From Diorhabda sublineata (Eukaryota; Arthropoda; Insecta; Coleoptera; Chrysomelidae), in contig NC_079475.1 of NCBI RefSeq assembly GCF_026230105.1, forward strand, positions 34,222,086 through 34,286,085: DNA of 64,000 nt. Reading direction: 5' to 3'. Below are positions 35,361-47,644 of this stretch, in pieces. The notes under the pieces are model-generated. The model was not told where the DNA came from and ran no database searches. It saw nothing but the letters and a program-made list of their open reading frames with translations. Position numbers and translations under genes: made by a program. Within the stretch, counting starts at the first letter, position 1, and every line of letters begins with the position of its first letter.

Positions 35361-35670
35361 CCTTGAAACAAAGCCACTTTCCAGCCGTATACGAACCGAC
35401 GGATACAAATTTCAAAGAAATAAATCTTGGATCCAAGTCAACATATTATTGTTTCTTTGTGTTTTAACAAACTTCGTTTATTTGCTTTTGCTTTCACCGT
35501 TGACAAAAGTCAAAGAAGTCGGTTTATTTTCCATTTGTTTGTCTCTCGGCCTTCCAATATTGTTCTACTTTGGATGGATTTTTTTGATTGATCAAGAGAG
35601 GATTCATTACAAATTTATGAAGTTGTCTTTGAGTGAAGGACAAGAGTTGAAAGGCCAATGCATGAAATAA
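35361..35670 (+). CDS. Candidate 3'-terminal coding exon, two membrane segments, unidentified
   Basis: A tttgtcctgtag acceptor precedes an open frame of about 103 codons that ends in TAA at 35668-35670. It encodes a polar start (LETKPLSSRIRTDGYKFQRN), a hydrophobic segment QVNILLFLCVLTNFVYLLLL, a short loop with basic and acidic residues, a second hydrophobic segment VGLFSICLSLGLPILFYFGW, and a charged tail (DQERIHYKFMKLSLSEGQEL). Codon choice looks protein-like, and there are no frame breaks. AATAAA occurs 100-130 bases after the stop. I do not recognise the family. No upstream partner exon was found, and it directly follows a dead LINE, so it could also be an undecayed transposon end or a chance frame. 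Confidence 0.4.
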
Positions 35671-35672
35671 CA

Positions 35673-36555
35673 AACATATTACTTTATTTATTTGTATTGA
35701 ATACTGATACCATAAAATTATTGAAAACATTTCGCTAATAAGTTCACGGTCTACTGAAATAACTTTTTCAATAAATTCGATTTTGTTTATCAATACTTCT
35801 AATAAATTGATAAGGAGTGGTGATTTTGGCAATGACAATGATTATTTACCTATACAAAAAAAAACTTAGGGGATTTTACATATAGATAGAGCGAATTAAA
35901 CTGAAAAATGATATTGAATCGCTTCATGTATTGACTTTCAAGAGTTATGAGCTTTCAAAAAGCATACTAACTTGGTATATACCCTATCCATTACATATAA
36001 CATCAAATTTATACATCATATTTTTAATCTTTCTTGAGACCTTATCAAAACACAATTTTATTCTGTCAAATAGAACAAAATAAATCAATAATGAACAAAA
36101 ATTTAGTGTATTCCATTTCTGATATCTCTATTAAGCATCATTAAATCTTTATAAATTGCATCCACCAAAGATCCGTTTCCATTTTAAAGGTCCCCTCTTG
36201 CAATTTCTGCCAATATTATGTAATATTTAATGCTGTACACATATCGTTTTGATAATTATATTTCGAATATTATCATTACTTTATTCCATCAGAAAATATA
36301 ATGTCTAATTTATTATTTACGCCGTAGCAGTTGATTTAGAGAGACCCTTTATAGTATTAACAAAGAAAAAATAAGGAATATGAAAGTTGTTGAACAATTG
36401 ATAAACATAAATTGAAACAGAAAATATCAATGTGCAAAATGAAGATACTGAGATAAATAATGAGAAGAAAAAGACTACTTGAAATAAGGGACTTCATAAT
36501 AAAATGCAAAAACCGAACTGTATTTGTTGAGATAGTTTCTACACATGGTGAAAAT
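35673..36555. other. AT-rich non-coding DNA
   Basis: Possible 3' untranslated region for the preceding candidate exon; otherwise nothing recognised. Confidence 0.35.
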
Positions 36556-36559
36556 GGGA

Positions 36560-36745
36560 CGACATAACAGTTAAAATATGAAAATAGGCAGATGCAGAAG
36601 GAAATCGGTCACGGAAATATCAAACAATCTGAAAGAAAGAGGACTAAAGTAGAGATGACCTGAACAGGATAGAATCAAATATATAAGAAATAGCAAATTC
36701 ACACTTTTAAAAGAACAGGGAGGTAAATAAGTGAGAAGACAGACA
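36560..36745 (+). mobile_element. Possible RTE LINE C-terminal tail
   Basis: The plus strand reads KIGRCRRKSVTEISNNLKER then GLK (about 36580-36650), followed by traces of a D-R-x-x-W-type ending. This resembles the basic G-R-P-x-K-x-W...L-x-x-x-G-L tail of RTE reverse transcriptases. It is short and weak; it could be coincidental. Confidence 0.35.
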
Positions 36746-36749
36746 AAAA

Positions 36750-37065
36750 ATTCTTTGGCTTTGATTTGATTGGTGGTTAGACATTGCAAAAGAACCAAAA
36801 CAACAAGATATATCCTTATCCTCTCAAAAATTTCCTATATGTCATTGATAACTGAAATTAAATGTTGTATCGCCAATCTCTTTACCACACGTAACATCAA
36901 AGATATTTGGATCTCTCGCTTTCTTGCTGCTAATAATTTATCATATAATTGTACAAAACCTATTATCGCACCCTAAAACTTTGGATTACTTGATATATAT
37001 TCTACCACATACCAAATCCATGTGATCATAACTGAGTAGAGGAATCATTAAAAGAATAATTTTGA
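36750..37065. other. AT-rich spacer
   Basis: Nothing recognised. Confidence 0.4.
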
Positions 37066-37069
37066 TAAG

Positions 37070-37345
37070 CTCTATTCCTGAATATCTGTGTTCTGTTCGA
37101 CAAGGCTTGGCATCTAATATTAACACAAAAAAATGCAGTGGTAAAATGAGAATTCAAGTCAAACCATTAAACGTTTCCACAAGACAGTATTCTTAGGCTA
37201 TTTCAAAATTATAAGACCTTACAATAGTCATAGTTGCTGCAGACAAATTAGAAGCTACTATACAAAAAACTACACACAACCTACAAAATGCGATTGATAA
37301 GATAAAATGCTGGTCTGAGAAAGGTTTAGGATTGAATGAAAATAA
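37070..37345 (+). mobile_element. R1/Jockey-type reverse transcriptase fragment
   Basis: SSIPEYLCSVRQGLASNINT (37070-37129) is a decayed form of the R-G-V-P-Q-G-S reverse-transcriptase block. Downstream, IVVAADKLEATIQKTTHNLQ then NAIDKIKCWSEKGLGLNE (about 37227-37340) is the segment after the YADD catalytic motif. The first Y-A-D-D residues themselves are lost. The spacing between the two blocks fits motifs B and C of LINE reverse transcriptases. No ends seen. Confidence 0.55.
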
Positions 37346-37349
37346 TTAA

Positions 37350-40300
37350 TAATGTGGAAAATTGCTGGTGCTCTTTTATACGTTCAAAATGAAGATTCAC
37401 ATAGAGAACTCTACAATGATTCTTTTTCTTTTGTAATTATTGAAAATCACCAAAAGAAACGAGAGAAGGGTTCACAAATTTTTCAACCTTGTGAGTGATC
37501 CTGCTTCTTGACAACTAACTCCAGATATGAAGGCTCAAAAGATCCAAATTATTTGATACTGTATGACAGAGAAGTTAGGACAAAGCACAGTGTTATTTGA
37601 AAGAATACATGTAAACAAAAAAGGATTAAACTTTTTTAAACTTAAGTTGAAGCAAAACTGCTGATTACTCTTTTTATATCAGATGCATTCCCACTGTTAT
37701 AAAAAACTCTCTTTCCATTATAATGTTGATTATGAAATTCATTTATTGGATTGTTTCAGATATATCAGTAGTCAATCACTTCCGAAAAAATCAAACGCGA
37801 AATTTCGGAACGAAATTGTCGAAAACCATTTAGATAAGATAATTCAATAACTTAAATGCTTTCTATATCTATTTCCAGTCAATATTACGGAAGGGAATAT
37901 GTCGATGTTCGTGGTTCAGATTAAGATTGTATAGAAATCTTTCTTGATATGAGAGTAAACTTAATCGGATCTCTAAAATTTTCGGAGATCCTCGTCGATT
38001 CAATCAAAGTTGATTTTTAAAAGCTATTTTATATCTTATCGGCTTATTTGCCAACTCAGAAGAATGTGACGCTTGGGGTTGTGAGATGGAATTTTTTATC
38101 AAAAATAATAGTGGTAATGGATTGAATTTTCCCAATTTTTATTTTTTATATAAGTAAAAATGCGATTTTTCATTGTTGGAAGATTGAGTTTCGTTAGCTC
38201 ACCCTAAATGCGTATTTTAATTATTTTTTCTCATGATAGTGACATTGATTAAAGCAGATATTCACTCATACAAAGTTAAATCCTTTATGGAAACATGGAT
38301 TTATGTTTGTGCTTCCACTCATTCCTCGAATTTATGGAACATACGATGGTATTAGTTATTAAATCTTGGAATATTACAACGTATAACTCCAGTTGCTGTT
38401 AGTGATGAGTAATTGATTGTGATCTTCCTCAAAGCTTACCTGTACAGTGATTACCGCTTTTTCAGAGGGCACTATTCGACATCTCACGGGATGCATAGTC
38501 TTAGTAAGAGTTAACATGTTATGTTTTGAGCGAAGAATATGTCTGCTATAAAATGTGCCCTGGTGTAAGTCAATATATAATGTAATTTTATGAAATTCCC
38601 AATTAAACAGAAAGTTACTATCAATTGTCAATTGATTTGTCAAATAAAGCAGATTTGACAACTCAAAGATGTCGTCCATAAATTCATTAAAACACACAGT
38701 ACCTATAAACTCTCAGAATTCTCTCTCTGTTATTTCAGGATTATCTTTTACTTTTGCAAGATGACGTAATTTAAAGTTCATAATAGGTCCTAGGAATAAA
38801 TGATGCAATCTACTCCATGCATTCCATTTTAGATTAGTTATTTGAAACTTTTATTGGATACATTGGTGTCAGAATCAAGAATAGAAAATTCGAAACAACT
38901 GACTTCCAACTACCCTATCTTCTTCCAGCTATTTATATTCACTCAACGCTACTTCCATTAGAGAATTATTAAAAAGCTCCTTTTTCTTATTTCCGGCTCT
39001 TCAGGTAGCGACTTAATTAACAAAAAAAACCAAGTATGGTAGATAAAGCTTATTATAATAAATTGAAGCGTTCGTAGGGTAATTCCAGCATAGTTTACTA
39101 CGGTAGGAATTCTTCATTAGGATAATGTACGAACTTAATATAAAAGTCCAAAAGAAGTTTATAATTTAGAAGCTTCATATATTTTGTTATGTAGAGTTTA
39201 TTTCTTATATACAGTTAAAGAGACAGAAAATTCTATATTAAGCATTCTTAAAAGATATTTATGGAAGGCAGAAAGATGAATAATTGTCATGATTGTCATA
39301 ATGCCGATGCATTAATAACATAAAAGATTCCTACAACATTCCCTTTCAATAAAGGCTCAACAAGGGGCGTGATATTCATCAAAAGCATACCGACAAGTGA
39401 TGACAGTTCTAACTCTTGTCAACTGTTTAACGAATTTACTATATTTTTCCAAAAAAGCAATAATATAACCAATTTTAAGTGAAAATGAAAAGCATTCTGC
39501 TAATATAGCCGCTCTATGGAGAGCGAACTTCAAGTTTTGTTCCAAAGAAAAAAAGGTGCCAAATACGTTAAAATGTGCCTACAATAATGACTTATGCTTA
39601 CAATTAGTATGAGCGATTCAAAACTGGAAATAAGAAAGCTTATAATGAAGCAGATTGAAGAGATTGTGTATTTCAAAAACAGACGGAAATGAATAATAAA
39701 GTATAACAACTTTTTGGTTGGAACTGGTATCTGACTACTTAAAATCTTCAATATTCAGTAAGAATCCATGGATAACATCCAAATAAATAATCGACTGCCT
39801 AATTTGCCTCAAGAAATCTGACTATAGAATGAACAGTAAAATATGTTCCAATTGGCTTGGCATTAAAAGATCATCTTTATGATTTATGGCTGATATAATG
39901 CTTTAACTCTGGGACAAAAATCAGAGTTGCCATTAGAAAATCAGCGACTCACCTCGCCCTATAAATGCCCTTTGAACGTCAAGGTCGTGGTGATTGTTTT
40001 CTTTTGTTTGTCATAAACACTTCCTGATTATCCATATCAACCGTACTTAACCAATTTTGGCACGACTTATAGCTCTTCTAGAAAATGTGAATGAGCTAAA
40101 AGAGAAACGTTCAAGCAACATTCCTGACATTAAGAAGATCACAACATAACATTCCAGCAATGTTTCTACTAATAAAATTAACTTTGGAGTAAGTGCACCG
40201 CTTGTCGACGGCAATTCTTTGAGGAAGAATTATATAAATTTCATCTTATATTCTATTTTTATAAAGTGAGTCATTAAAGATTTTCTATCACTCCTACTGT

Positions 40301-41460
40301 TGCGCGCAGAAACTAATAAAATTGTATACATACACAATCTGTATTGTGTCGTTGTTGATCGATTTTGTTGCTACACAATGCACTTATTTCGATTTAAATT
40401 CTTGAAACAATCAACAATTGTTGATATGACATGAATGGAACAATTACATGGCCAACAATGGTTAGCAACTACGAAACAGAATTATCATTCAATTATTCAA
40501 TTCATTTATTATTGTCTGAAAATGGAATGTTGTTGATGGGGAATTTAACATTGAATCACTTCTACTTCTTCATAAGTATCCGTACGATATTTTTTATTTC
40601 GCCTAGATTCTGTCAAAAGACACATTATCTAGACTTATTTTGTGAAATATTCATATTTATGCCGGTTTGAAACTTCTATTATTTAGTTTTGTAATGTTTC
40701 ATCATTCATTTACATCATTATCTGATGGGTGAGGTGAAATTAGAGCATACAATATATTTTTTCCTTCCATTTTTTATTATCCTCACAATTCCTTCCACAA
40801 ATTTATATTTTGAATACACTATTCACTAATTTATTGTATATTATTTATTATATTGTTCTTTGGAACCGGTAATAAACTCTGCACGTATTTATATGGTTAG
40901 ATCTTTTCATAGAATGTAACGTTTGGTATTCGCTGAAATTTCACTATATTCTAATAGGTGTTACTTCGAGGTGTGCCATTTCGTTGACACTGTTCGTTAT
41001 TAAATCAACTTCATCACAAATACATTAACATGAATATTTAGACTATTGAAAAGCTGTTCATAGAGCTGTGATAGAAAGTTTGATTTGTGAACAAAATTCT
41101 AATAAAACCCATTAAATTACTACGTAGTTTCTCGATATAATTTTCCAGGCTTTAAATTTTCTCAATACCAACAAGTAGTATTGAGGTAAATTCCTGAAAT
41201 TGCATCAAAAATTGATGTTCTGAAAATGGAATATTCGTTATGAGGAACCAATTTGACGGATTTCAAAATATTTTTGTGATTAGGTTAAGTTTCAACAGAG
41301 TAGGATAAGGCCTGACCATTGACAAAGCGGAAAGTAACACGACGTACATCACCAAGAACCACGCCTAGCTGTTGGCTAGAAACATTAGTCTTAAATCAAA
41401 AAAAAAAAATTCTTTTTGAATACAAATAACTTGCTAACATAATAAGTGGTGTGTAGCTGT
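37350..41460. other. AT-rich non-coding DNA, 4.1 kb
   Basis: No recognisable coding or repeat structure. A 107-codon minus frame at 38374-38697 and a 73-codon minus frame at 39530-39751 are hydrophobic or mixed, without similarity that I can name. Confidence 0.4.
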
Positions 41461-41469
41461 GTCACAACT

Positions 41470-41995
41470 AAGGTTAGGTTGGGGATAGGGTTAAATTTTC
41501 TTCACCTATCACATTCCGCTGCCTAAAAGATCAGGCCTTTTCTCACCCTCATTAAACATCAACCTGGAGGGATGTACGCAATCTTTGATAAATTCCATGT
41601 CATTAGTTAAGGAGAAAATCCCTTACGTGTCTTGAACCAAATCTGCCATCTTGAACAATTGGCAATTTTAAGATTACAATAATCAAATCAAATCAGGAGA
41701 AATTATGGCAATAAGTCCGAAGCAATGTTAAAAGGTTTTGTAAACTATTATAAGACTTCATTTATTTTATCAATTTGTTTTATTTTGTTCTATACTGCAA
41801 CAATATGTTCCTAGCAAAATAATTAATAATGTGTTTAGCAGTCTCGTAACTGAGTACAATCATAGAAAGGTCTAGGCATCGAGAAGAGGATATCTTCCTA
41901 AGCAACCTCGTTCCAAGCATGTTCCGTGGAGTAAATGTACATAAATGTGTGGATAGTCTCCTTGCCATCATATTTAAATCTGTTTCCAAACTCTA
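41470..41995 (-). mobile_element. LINE 3' end, minus strand, with telomere-like tail
   Basis: The minus frame 41989-41780 reads NMMARRLSTHLCTFTPRNML then GTRLLRKISSSRCLDLSMIV, resembling the last 60-70 residues of R1/I-type ORF2, after the CCHC motif. To its left (the 3' side on the minus strand), 41471-41480 is aggttaggtt; read on the minus strand it is AACCTAACCT, the same tail type as the LINE at 10293. Sequence between ORF and tail is untranslatable. The assignment depends on the weak C-terminal similarity plus the tail. Confidence 0.45.
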
Positions 41996-41999
41996 AACT

Positions 42000-44418
42000 G
42001 GTTAGCAATTGGAAGAAAAATATTTTTGTAAACATGAACAACATCAAATATGGTTATAATAGCCTGCTTCAAATATAGTTAACATGTTGCCAAAAAATCA
42101 AGGTCGATATACGTACACTTTTAATGTTCCTGAGAATATATTGAATCATATTTTTCATATATGATAGTATTATCTTCCCTTTCATCGTTATGTAGAAGTG
42201 AATAAGCAATCAAAATCGTTTGTATGGATAAATCAATTCATCAATGGGGATTTTCAAATATTCTCAGTTTACTAAACTGATTGTACGCTTATCGATTCCT
42301 GCAGAAAGACAAACTAGAAAATTCACTGATACATGTTTTATTGGAGCCGAGCCAGAAGTATTCATAAATAAATTTCCTGCAGTGCACCAACAGCTCTCTA
42401 CTTTTGAAAAATTTACGATTCATTCTCGTGGATACATACACTCGAAGCGCGGAACATCTTCAATAATGTTATGGAGGCATGTAGACGTCGGAATTACTGT
42501 AAAATTTAGTTGACCTCTCTCGTGCGGTCAACTAAATAATACTAGAAATTTATGCGGTAGTAAAAGAGTGTATTTTGTATAATATTTTCTCCACTTCAAC
42601 TCCAATTCACATAACCAAAAAAGAACCATTATATCGTAAATGATGTTCGACGACGACAATTGAGACCGGGTGATCTGAAGAGCTCAAAAAATGATTCAGG
42701 ATTTAATTGAAAATAACTACCACCACTCCATTGGAAAAAATGAGTTCTTCATCAATCCAATTGAAAACTCATAGCAAAGTATCCAATGTGAGAGGAAATT
42801 TCAAAAATGTCGATAATGAGAGGACAAGAGAGAAGATTTGCTTTCCATTGCTGTAGTAATTTTATTTCTGGTGACTATTTTTTAGATATTTTTCGCTAAT
42901 TAGTGTCTTCCCTGGCTGGAATCGAGTTTATGTGGTAACTAAAATACAATACAAAATGGTTCGTGCTAGTTGATAAATTTGAGTGGACGAAAGGGTGGCA
43001 ATATTATTCCATGTCGTCATTTTACTAAGTTCACCAGGAAAACCACAAAACATCTAAGAGAGAAGGACTGAGATTCAGGATCTAATGGCAACAGGAGAAT
43101 AGTCGAATTTTTTGGAAAGTTCTTGATAAGTTATTGTTAATATCCTGATTCGATGGTACGAATCAAATATCGGACTTATAGTTACATCTGAGTTGATGTG
43201 AACAGTGTTATTGAGGCTGAAACGGCAGTACCTGAGGATGTTCGGCATATAATTGAAGAGCATATCAAGAAAGTGATTGGGTGAAGAAAGTAGATATATC
43301 TAATTACGAAATTGATATATGTTTGACATTTATAACGTAGTTTAGAAGGAAGAGCTCCTCTGAACCTTCCCTAAATAGCCTTGACGAGACTGATAGCCCA
43401 TCCAATTTCGTAATAGATGTTTCATGCTATGCGTAATTCTATGGTTAAAAATAATGGCTGGAGTTTCTTGAATATTTGATGTCACCCATCACTTCCGCCA
43501 CCAATTCGAGAATTGTGTCAAGAGCGAATTGGGGAAGAGCGGAAACAATATATTTGACCTTTTTTAGGGATGTCGCGGCACTGGAGTTTCATAAATCATG
43601 TATCAACGTTATAATATTTTTACTATGGTATAAAATAGGTGGGTACTCAGAAGCTTCCAATAAAGTCCGACATACTATGCCTGGGCGAAAACTATCTAGA
43701 TATCCATGGACCTTGCAGTCAAGCGGTGTTATCCGTTTATTGTTTGGGAAAATGGAATCGATTGACACGATTTTGCTGCGTATCTAAGACATGGGTTTAT
43801 TTTACATAGTTCAAGGTGATTCCATTTTCAAAATGTTAGCTTAATCAAAATGAGATTTGAGGATTAAAATATCAAACAATTTGTCAAATGACACTGTAAA
43901 TGTTTTCTATTGAGTTTTGTCACTGTTAAGTCACTGAAAAACTATTTTTTAAAACCGCTTAACGGAGAGAGCCTATGATTCATGATAAATAGTTGTCAAA
44001 TGCAGAACAAATCCGTCCCAGATTCTGGAAAAACTGGTGATATCTACACGTTGAGACATCACTCTGTTAATATTATCAGTTCTCAATACTGTTTTTTCCT
44101 AGTAATTCTTCGTCATTGACGTATGAGGATTTCTGAAAATATATAGCAGAATAAAACTAAAAGCAGAAAACCGAAGCAAGCAAGCAATTCGAAACAACAG
44201 AGGTTCGGAAATAATGGATGTTTGATATTGTCACAAACCTTTTTCATTCGTGTTAATCGAATCGCATTCTTATCGATAAGAAAAAAAAGTGATGATTATT
44301 GATCATGCATTTACTATTTATACTGCATTATCATTGAACGTAAAATCAATATTGAATTGTTAAACGTTGAAAGAATATTAATTCTAAGATGATGATGACT
44401 ACACGAAGTCATTCATTT
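42000..44418. other. AT-rich non-coding DNA
   Basis: Open frames of 89 codons (42244-42513) and 103 codons (43476-43787) on the plus strand are unbroken but not recognisable; no splice context supports them. Confidence 0.35.
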
Positions 44419-44421
44419 CAA

Positions 44422-44843
44422 TTATTTTGAATAATTGAATAAAAATATTTTCTTCTCCTCGTGTATATTGTCGACTAACGCGTTACCAATGAGATTGAAG
44501 GTAACTACTACAGCTTGAACTTGTCCGCTGTATAGTTTGTGATACAGAAATGCCGTGAATGGAGTGTGTGTAGATCTTCCAATATGACCCGATGACAGAG
44601 TTAGCAGTAGGTCAAGAATCTCTTCAAGGAGCCAGAATATCGTGGCTGTGATTGAATCTGCTCCTTTGATATTGAGGGTGTAATCCACAAGGAGTGTGTA
44701 CCACAAGTCAAACAGTGACTGAAGCTTTGTACATGGTTAGAGCTACGACTTGGTATGGATTTTAGTAGAGTGGACTTCTCGCTATCTCTGACAGATGTTT
44801 GGGATTGCCAGAGGTAGTGAAAGGATAACTCCGACTTTGACAA
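44422..44843 (-). pseudogene. Unidentified frameshifted coding remnant
   Basis: Two overlapping minus frames, 44843-44601 and 44706-44422, together look like one coding stretch interrupted by a single-base loss near 44720. The second frame is strongly helical and hydrophobic (ATIFWLLEEILDLLLTLSSG; AVVVTFNLIGNAL) with balanced codon third positions, unlike the surrounding AT-rich DNA. A TAA ends it at 44422-44424. I cannot assign a family. It may be a processed pseudogene, a repeat-borne gene or an exon with an alternative splice (a CTTCAG acceptor-like site precedes the second frame). Confidence 0.35.
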
Positions 44844-44849
44844 CTAATC

Positions 44850-45230
44850 GAAACTTCGAAGAAAAACATAGATTTTACGTTAGTTGACAGATATGACAGA
44901 AAATGATATAGCCAATTAGCCACTCAATTAAAAGAGTACTGATAAGACACATAATGAGTCGCATGTGATAGAAAAGAAGAGAAAGTGTGTTGTTATGATT
45001 TATTGGCGAGCACATTCACTTTGTTATATCCACTATCTACTTGTATGTTCCTCTTTTAACATTCTCCTCCGTTAATTTTTTTTCTTGAATGAATTTTACA
45101 CTCCTTATGCTCATTTTCTTCCTAATTACTCTAATCTTCCATGTGCTGTTTCACGGTATATCCTTCTACCTTTTTTTATTCGCAGCTTATGTTTTAATTC
45201 TTTCTCATATCTCTTGATATCTTGATGTAT
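44850..45230. other. Spacer grading into pyrimidine-rich DNA
   Basis: From about 45000 the plus strand becomes strongly T/C-rich; see the RTE fragment that follows. Confidence 0.4.
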
Positions 45231-45425
45231 CTCTTGAGGATACAGTTTCAAATACTTATTTCTGTGTCCTTAAATGGTCCATTCTTCTTTCGTCTTGTCT
45301 GGTTTTTTCATGTATTTGGTTTGTTCTTGGTTTATTTCTAGACCGACTTTTCCTGCTTTTGTTTCCAGTTTATTGATTGCTTCTATTAGTTCTTCTCTTG
45401 CTCCTTATACCTATGCCAATTCTTT
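45230..45425 (-). mobile_element. RTE-type reverse transcriptase fragment, minus strand
   Basis: The minus strand reads REELIEAINKLETKAGKVGL then EINQEQTKYM (about 45405-45315), the helix-turn and V-G-L-x-I-N...K-T-K-Y-M block that follows the YADD motif in RTE reverse transcriptases. KKPDKTKE follows. After that, a decayed K-Y-L motif (NKYLKL, near 45265-45248) is where the G-x-x-F-x-Y-L-G block belongs. The flanking pyrimidine-rich plus strand (purine-rich minus strand) out to about 45830 may be further decayed RTE sequence. Confidence 0.6.
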
Positions 45426-45429
45426 CTTC

Positions 45430-47325
45430 TACTTTGCGTTTTTGGTAGGAAGGTGTTTGAGAGGAAAAAAACATTTCTTTCATTATTGTTTACTTTATTT
45501 AAGATGCTAATACTTAATTCTCTTTTAACTATTCACCTACTTATATCGTTCATATTATTAATGCAATCAATTACACTATACTACTACTTATTCTGATAAT
45601 ACTACTTAATTTAAAATCCGTATCCATTTCCTACTCTGCCTTTCGCTCTTGCTTCTGTTCGGTGCTTTTTCCTTGTTTTTTAATGTACTGTTTTGTTCTG
45701 CAGTTCTTCCCCACTTTCATACAATTTCAGACTCTATTTATTATCAACCCTTACCTCTTTCTTCACTCTTTTTACGTTTTTATGTAGGTTCTGTTTTATA
45801 ATACAATTCATGGATAAATAAATATAAATAATTTTGTTTATTATCCTCTAGAGTTCTTGATTCGTTTAGTTTCATATTTTTTTCTTTATTATTTTTTGCA
45901 TAAAATCTATAGGAAATTTGTTGGTGAACTTACCTTTATTAAAGAAATATTTTGTTTTTCAGTTGCTCTATGAAGCACACATCAGTGCAATAGATTGATA
46001 AAGGGAATAGTGATAGTGAATGATTTCATTGACCTTGTCATCCAGCTCAAATTTCTTATCTTGAAAAATTGAATGAAAACTTCACAAACCATAGAATAAT
46101 AATTTATTGAAATAGAAGATTCTATTCACAATATTTATCAATATTCAAATTATAACATATTGTAACTATTATAAAACATTAATTTGATACATATTTTTTT
46201 TTTGTTTCAGCTACCTCCAGTCAACGAGCGTACTTTTTGAACGCAATGCTGCTGACACTTTGCTCTATTTCGGTATACATGTCTTCTTTATCTTTGAGAT
46301 AATTTTTCAGTCATTTACACAGTGTGACGACGTTGATCGTTTACGAAAATAAAAACGCCAAAGACACTGAAATTGTGAGTAAGAGAGTTTTTTGATTATT
46401 CGCTTTGAACATTCCCTTTGTAAATTTTCAGTTTGTTCCTTTCATCAGTGTAGTTTCATATGGCACTAAATTGTTTCCATTGTAACATTTTTTCTATGTG
46501 AGAACGTACGAAATCATTTTTTCCAAACAACATAAAAAATAAACACAAACTGTTCATTAAATATATACTTTAATTGGAATACTATCATACAATATGTCAT
46601 CATTTTCAGTTCTATAACCTCTCTATATTGAGACAACGATTATATAACCCATGTTTTTAGCTATTTTGTGACATTTTCTAGTTTTATTGGTAAAAGAAAA
46701 TTTGAAATAATGAATAATTCTTTGAAGAAATCGTTTGTGAATATTTAAAAAGAATTCAAAGCACCTTTCACTGCATAAACAACGATTGTATAATGCGGTC
46801 TAATTGAAAAATTTCATGGAACCTATCAAAAACTTATTTTTGGAATTATATTGTAATCGGCTTCCGGAACTAGGTCACTAGATTTACAAGAAAAAGTACG
46901 CGTAGTTATTTTTTTATCTAAATTGATATATTTTAAGGAAAGAAACGGATACAATTTGCGACTCTGGCATCCAATTTTTTGTCACAATTTAACATCCATT
47001 ATTACGTTACGCAGAAAATACGTTGGTCATAATACATTATAATGGAAATATAATGAATGGGGTGAAACTATTTACCCAAATTTATTAGATTGACTTCCTA
47101 GCAATATCGATCTTTTATTAATTTCAATAGTATGTTCAATGTTGAAGATTTCATGTTATTATATTTATAAACCACTTAATCCGTATTTTTTTACCGATAA
47201 CATCAAAAACATTAACATTTCATGATGTATGCACTTCATCTAAAAGTCATATGATTTTATAAAATAAAAAAACAACAAAGCATTACAGCAAATGTTCAAA
47301 AGTATTTCCCACAGATTCTATACTA
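45430..47325. other. Pyrimidine-rich then AT-rich DNA
   Basis: 45430-45800 continues the T/C strand bias. No coding similarity was recognised beyond it. Confidence 0.4.
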
Positions 47326-47329
47326 AACT

Positions 47330-47640
47330 ACAAAACGCGTTACAAACTACAACGCGAATGCGTTTTTCGAACCCACAGATCGTGTTTGATAAACCAAACC
47401 TTATCAAACGGAAATATTTCTGGTGACCTGGGAGGCCAAGCTGTTTATGAGAAGTAACTTTATTCTATTGTTGGAGAGTTGTATTTAGTTGTGCCAAAGG
47501 AATGTCTTCCATGAATTCAGGGGATTTATGTAAAGGCAAATGTGAATATCTTTCTCATTTTTACAATTTCAATGAGCCCAATGTGAATTTTTGTTTAGCC
47601 AATAAAGCACATCAAAAGTATTCACCATATTATTGTTAAG
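47330..47640 (-). pseudogene. DDE-transposase fragment of a Tc1/mariner-like element, minus strand
   Basis: The minus strand contains LYWLNKNSHWAH (about 47610-47575), an N-x-x-WKTFLWHN block (about 47505-47480), and LAWPPRSPEIFPFDKVWFIK (about 47445-47385). The last is the proline-rich W-P-x-R-S-P-D-x-x-P-x-D stretch with the third catalytic acidic position, found in IS630-type insect transposases. The spacing is about right. The aspartate of the SPD motif is changed to glutamate. It may be the same group as the fragment at 5680, but the two do not overlap in extent. Confidence 0.45.
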
Positions 47641-47644
47641 AAAG

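Noticed and set aside
38374..38697. 107-codon minus frame
   Set aside because: No recognisable motif and no splice signals; probably chance.
43476..43787. 103-codon plus frame with moderate GC
   Set aside because: No homology could be named and no acceptor or donor gives it context.
47365..47390. Possible tRNA B-box (ggttcga on the minus strand)
   Set aside because: No A-box at the right distance and no cloverleaf; it is inside the transposase fragment.
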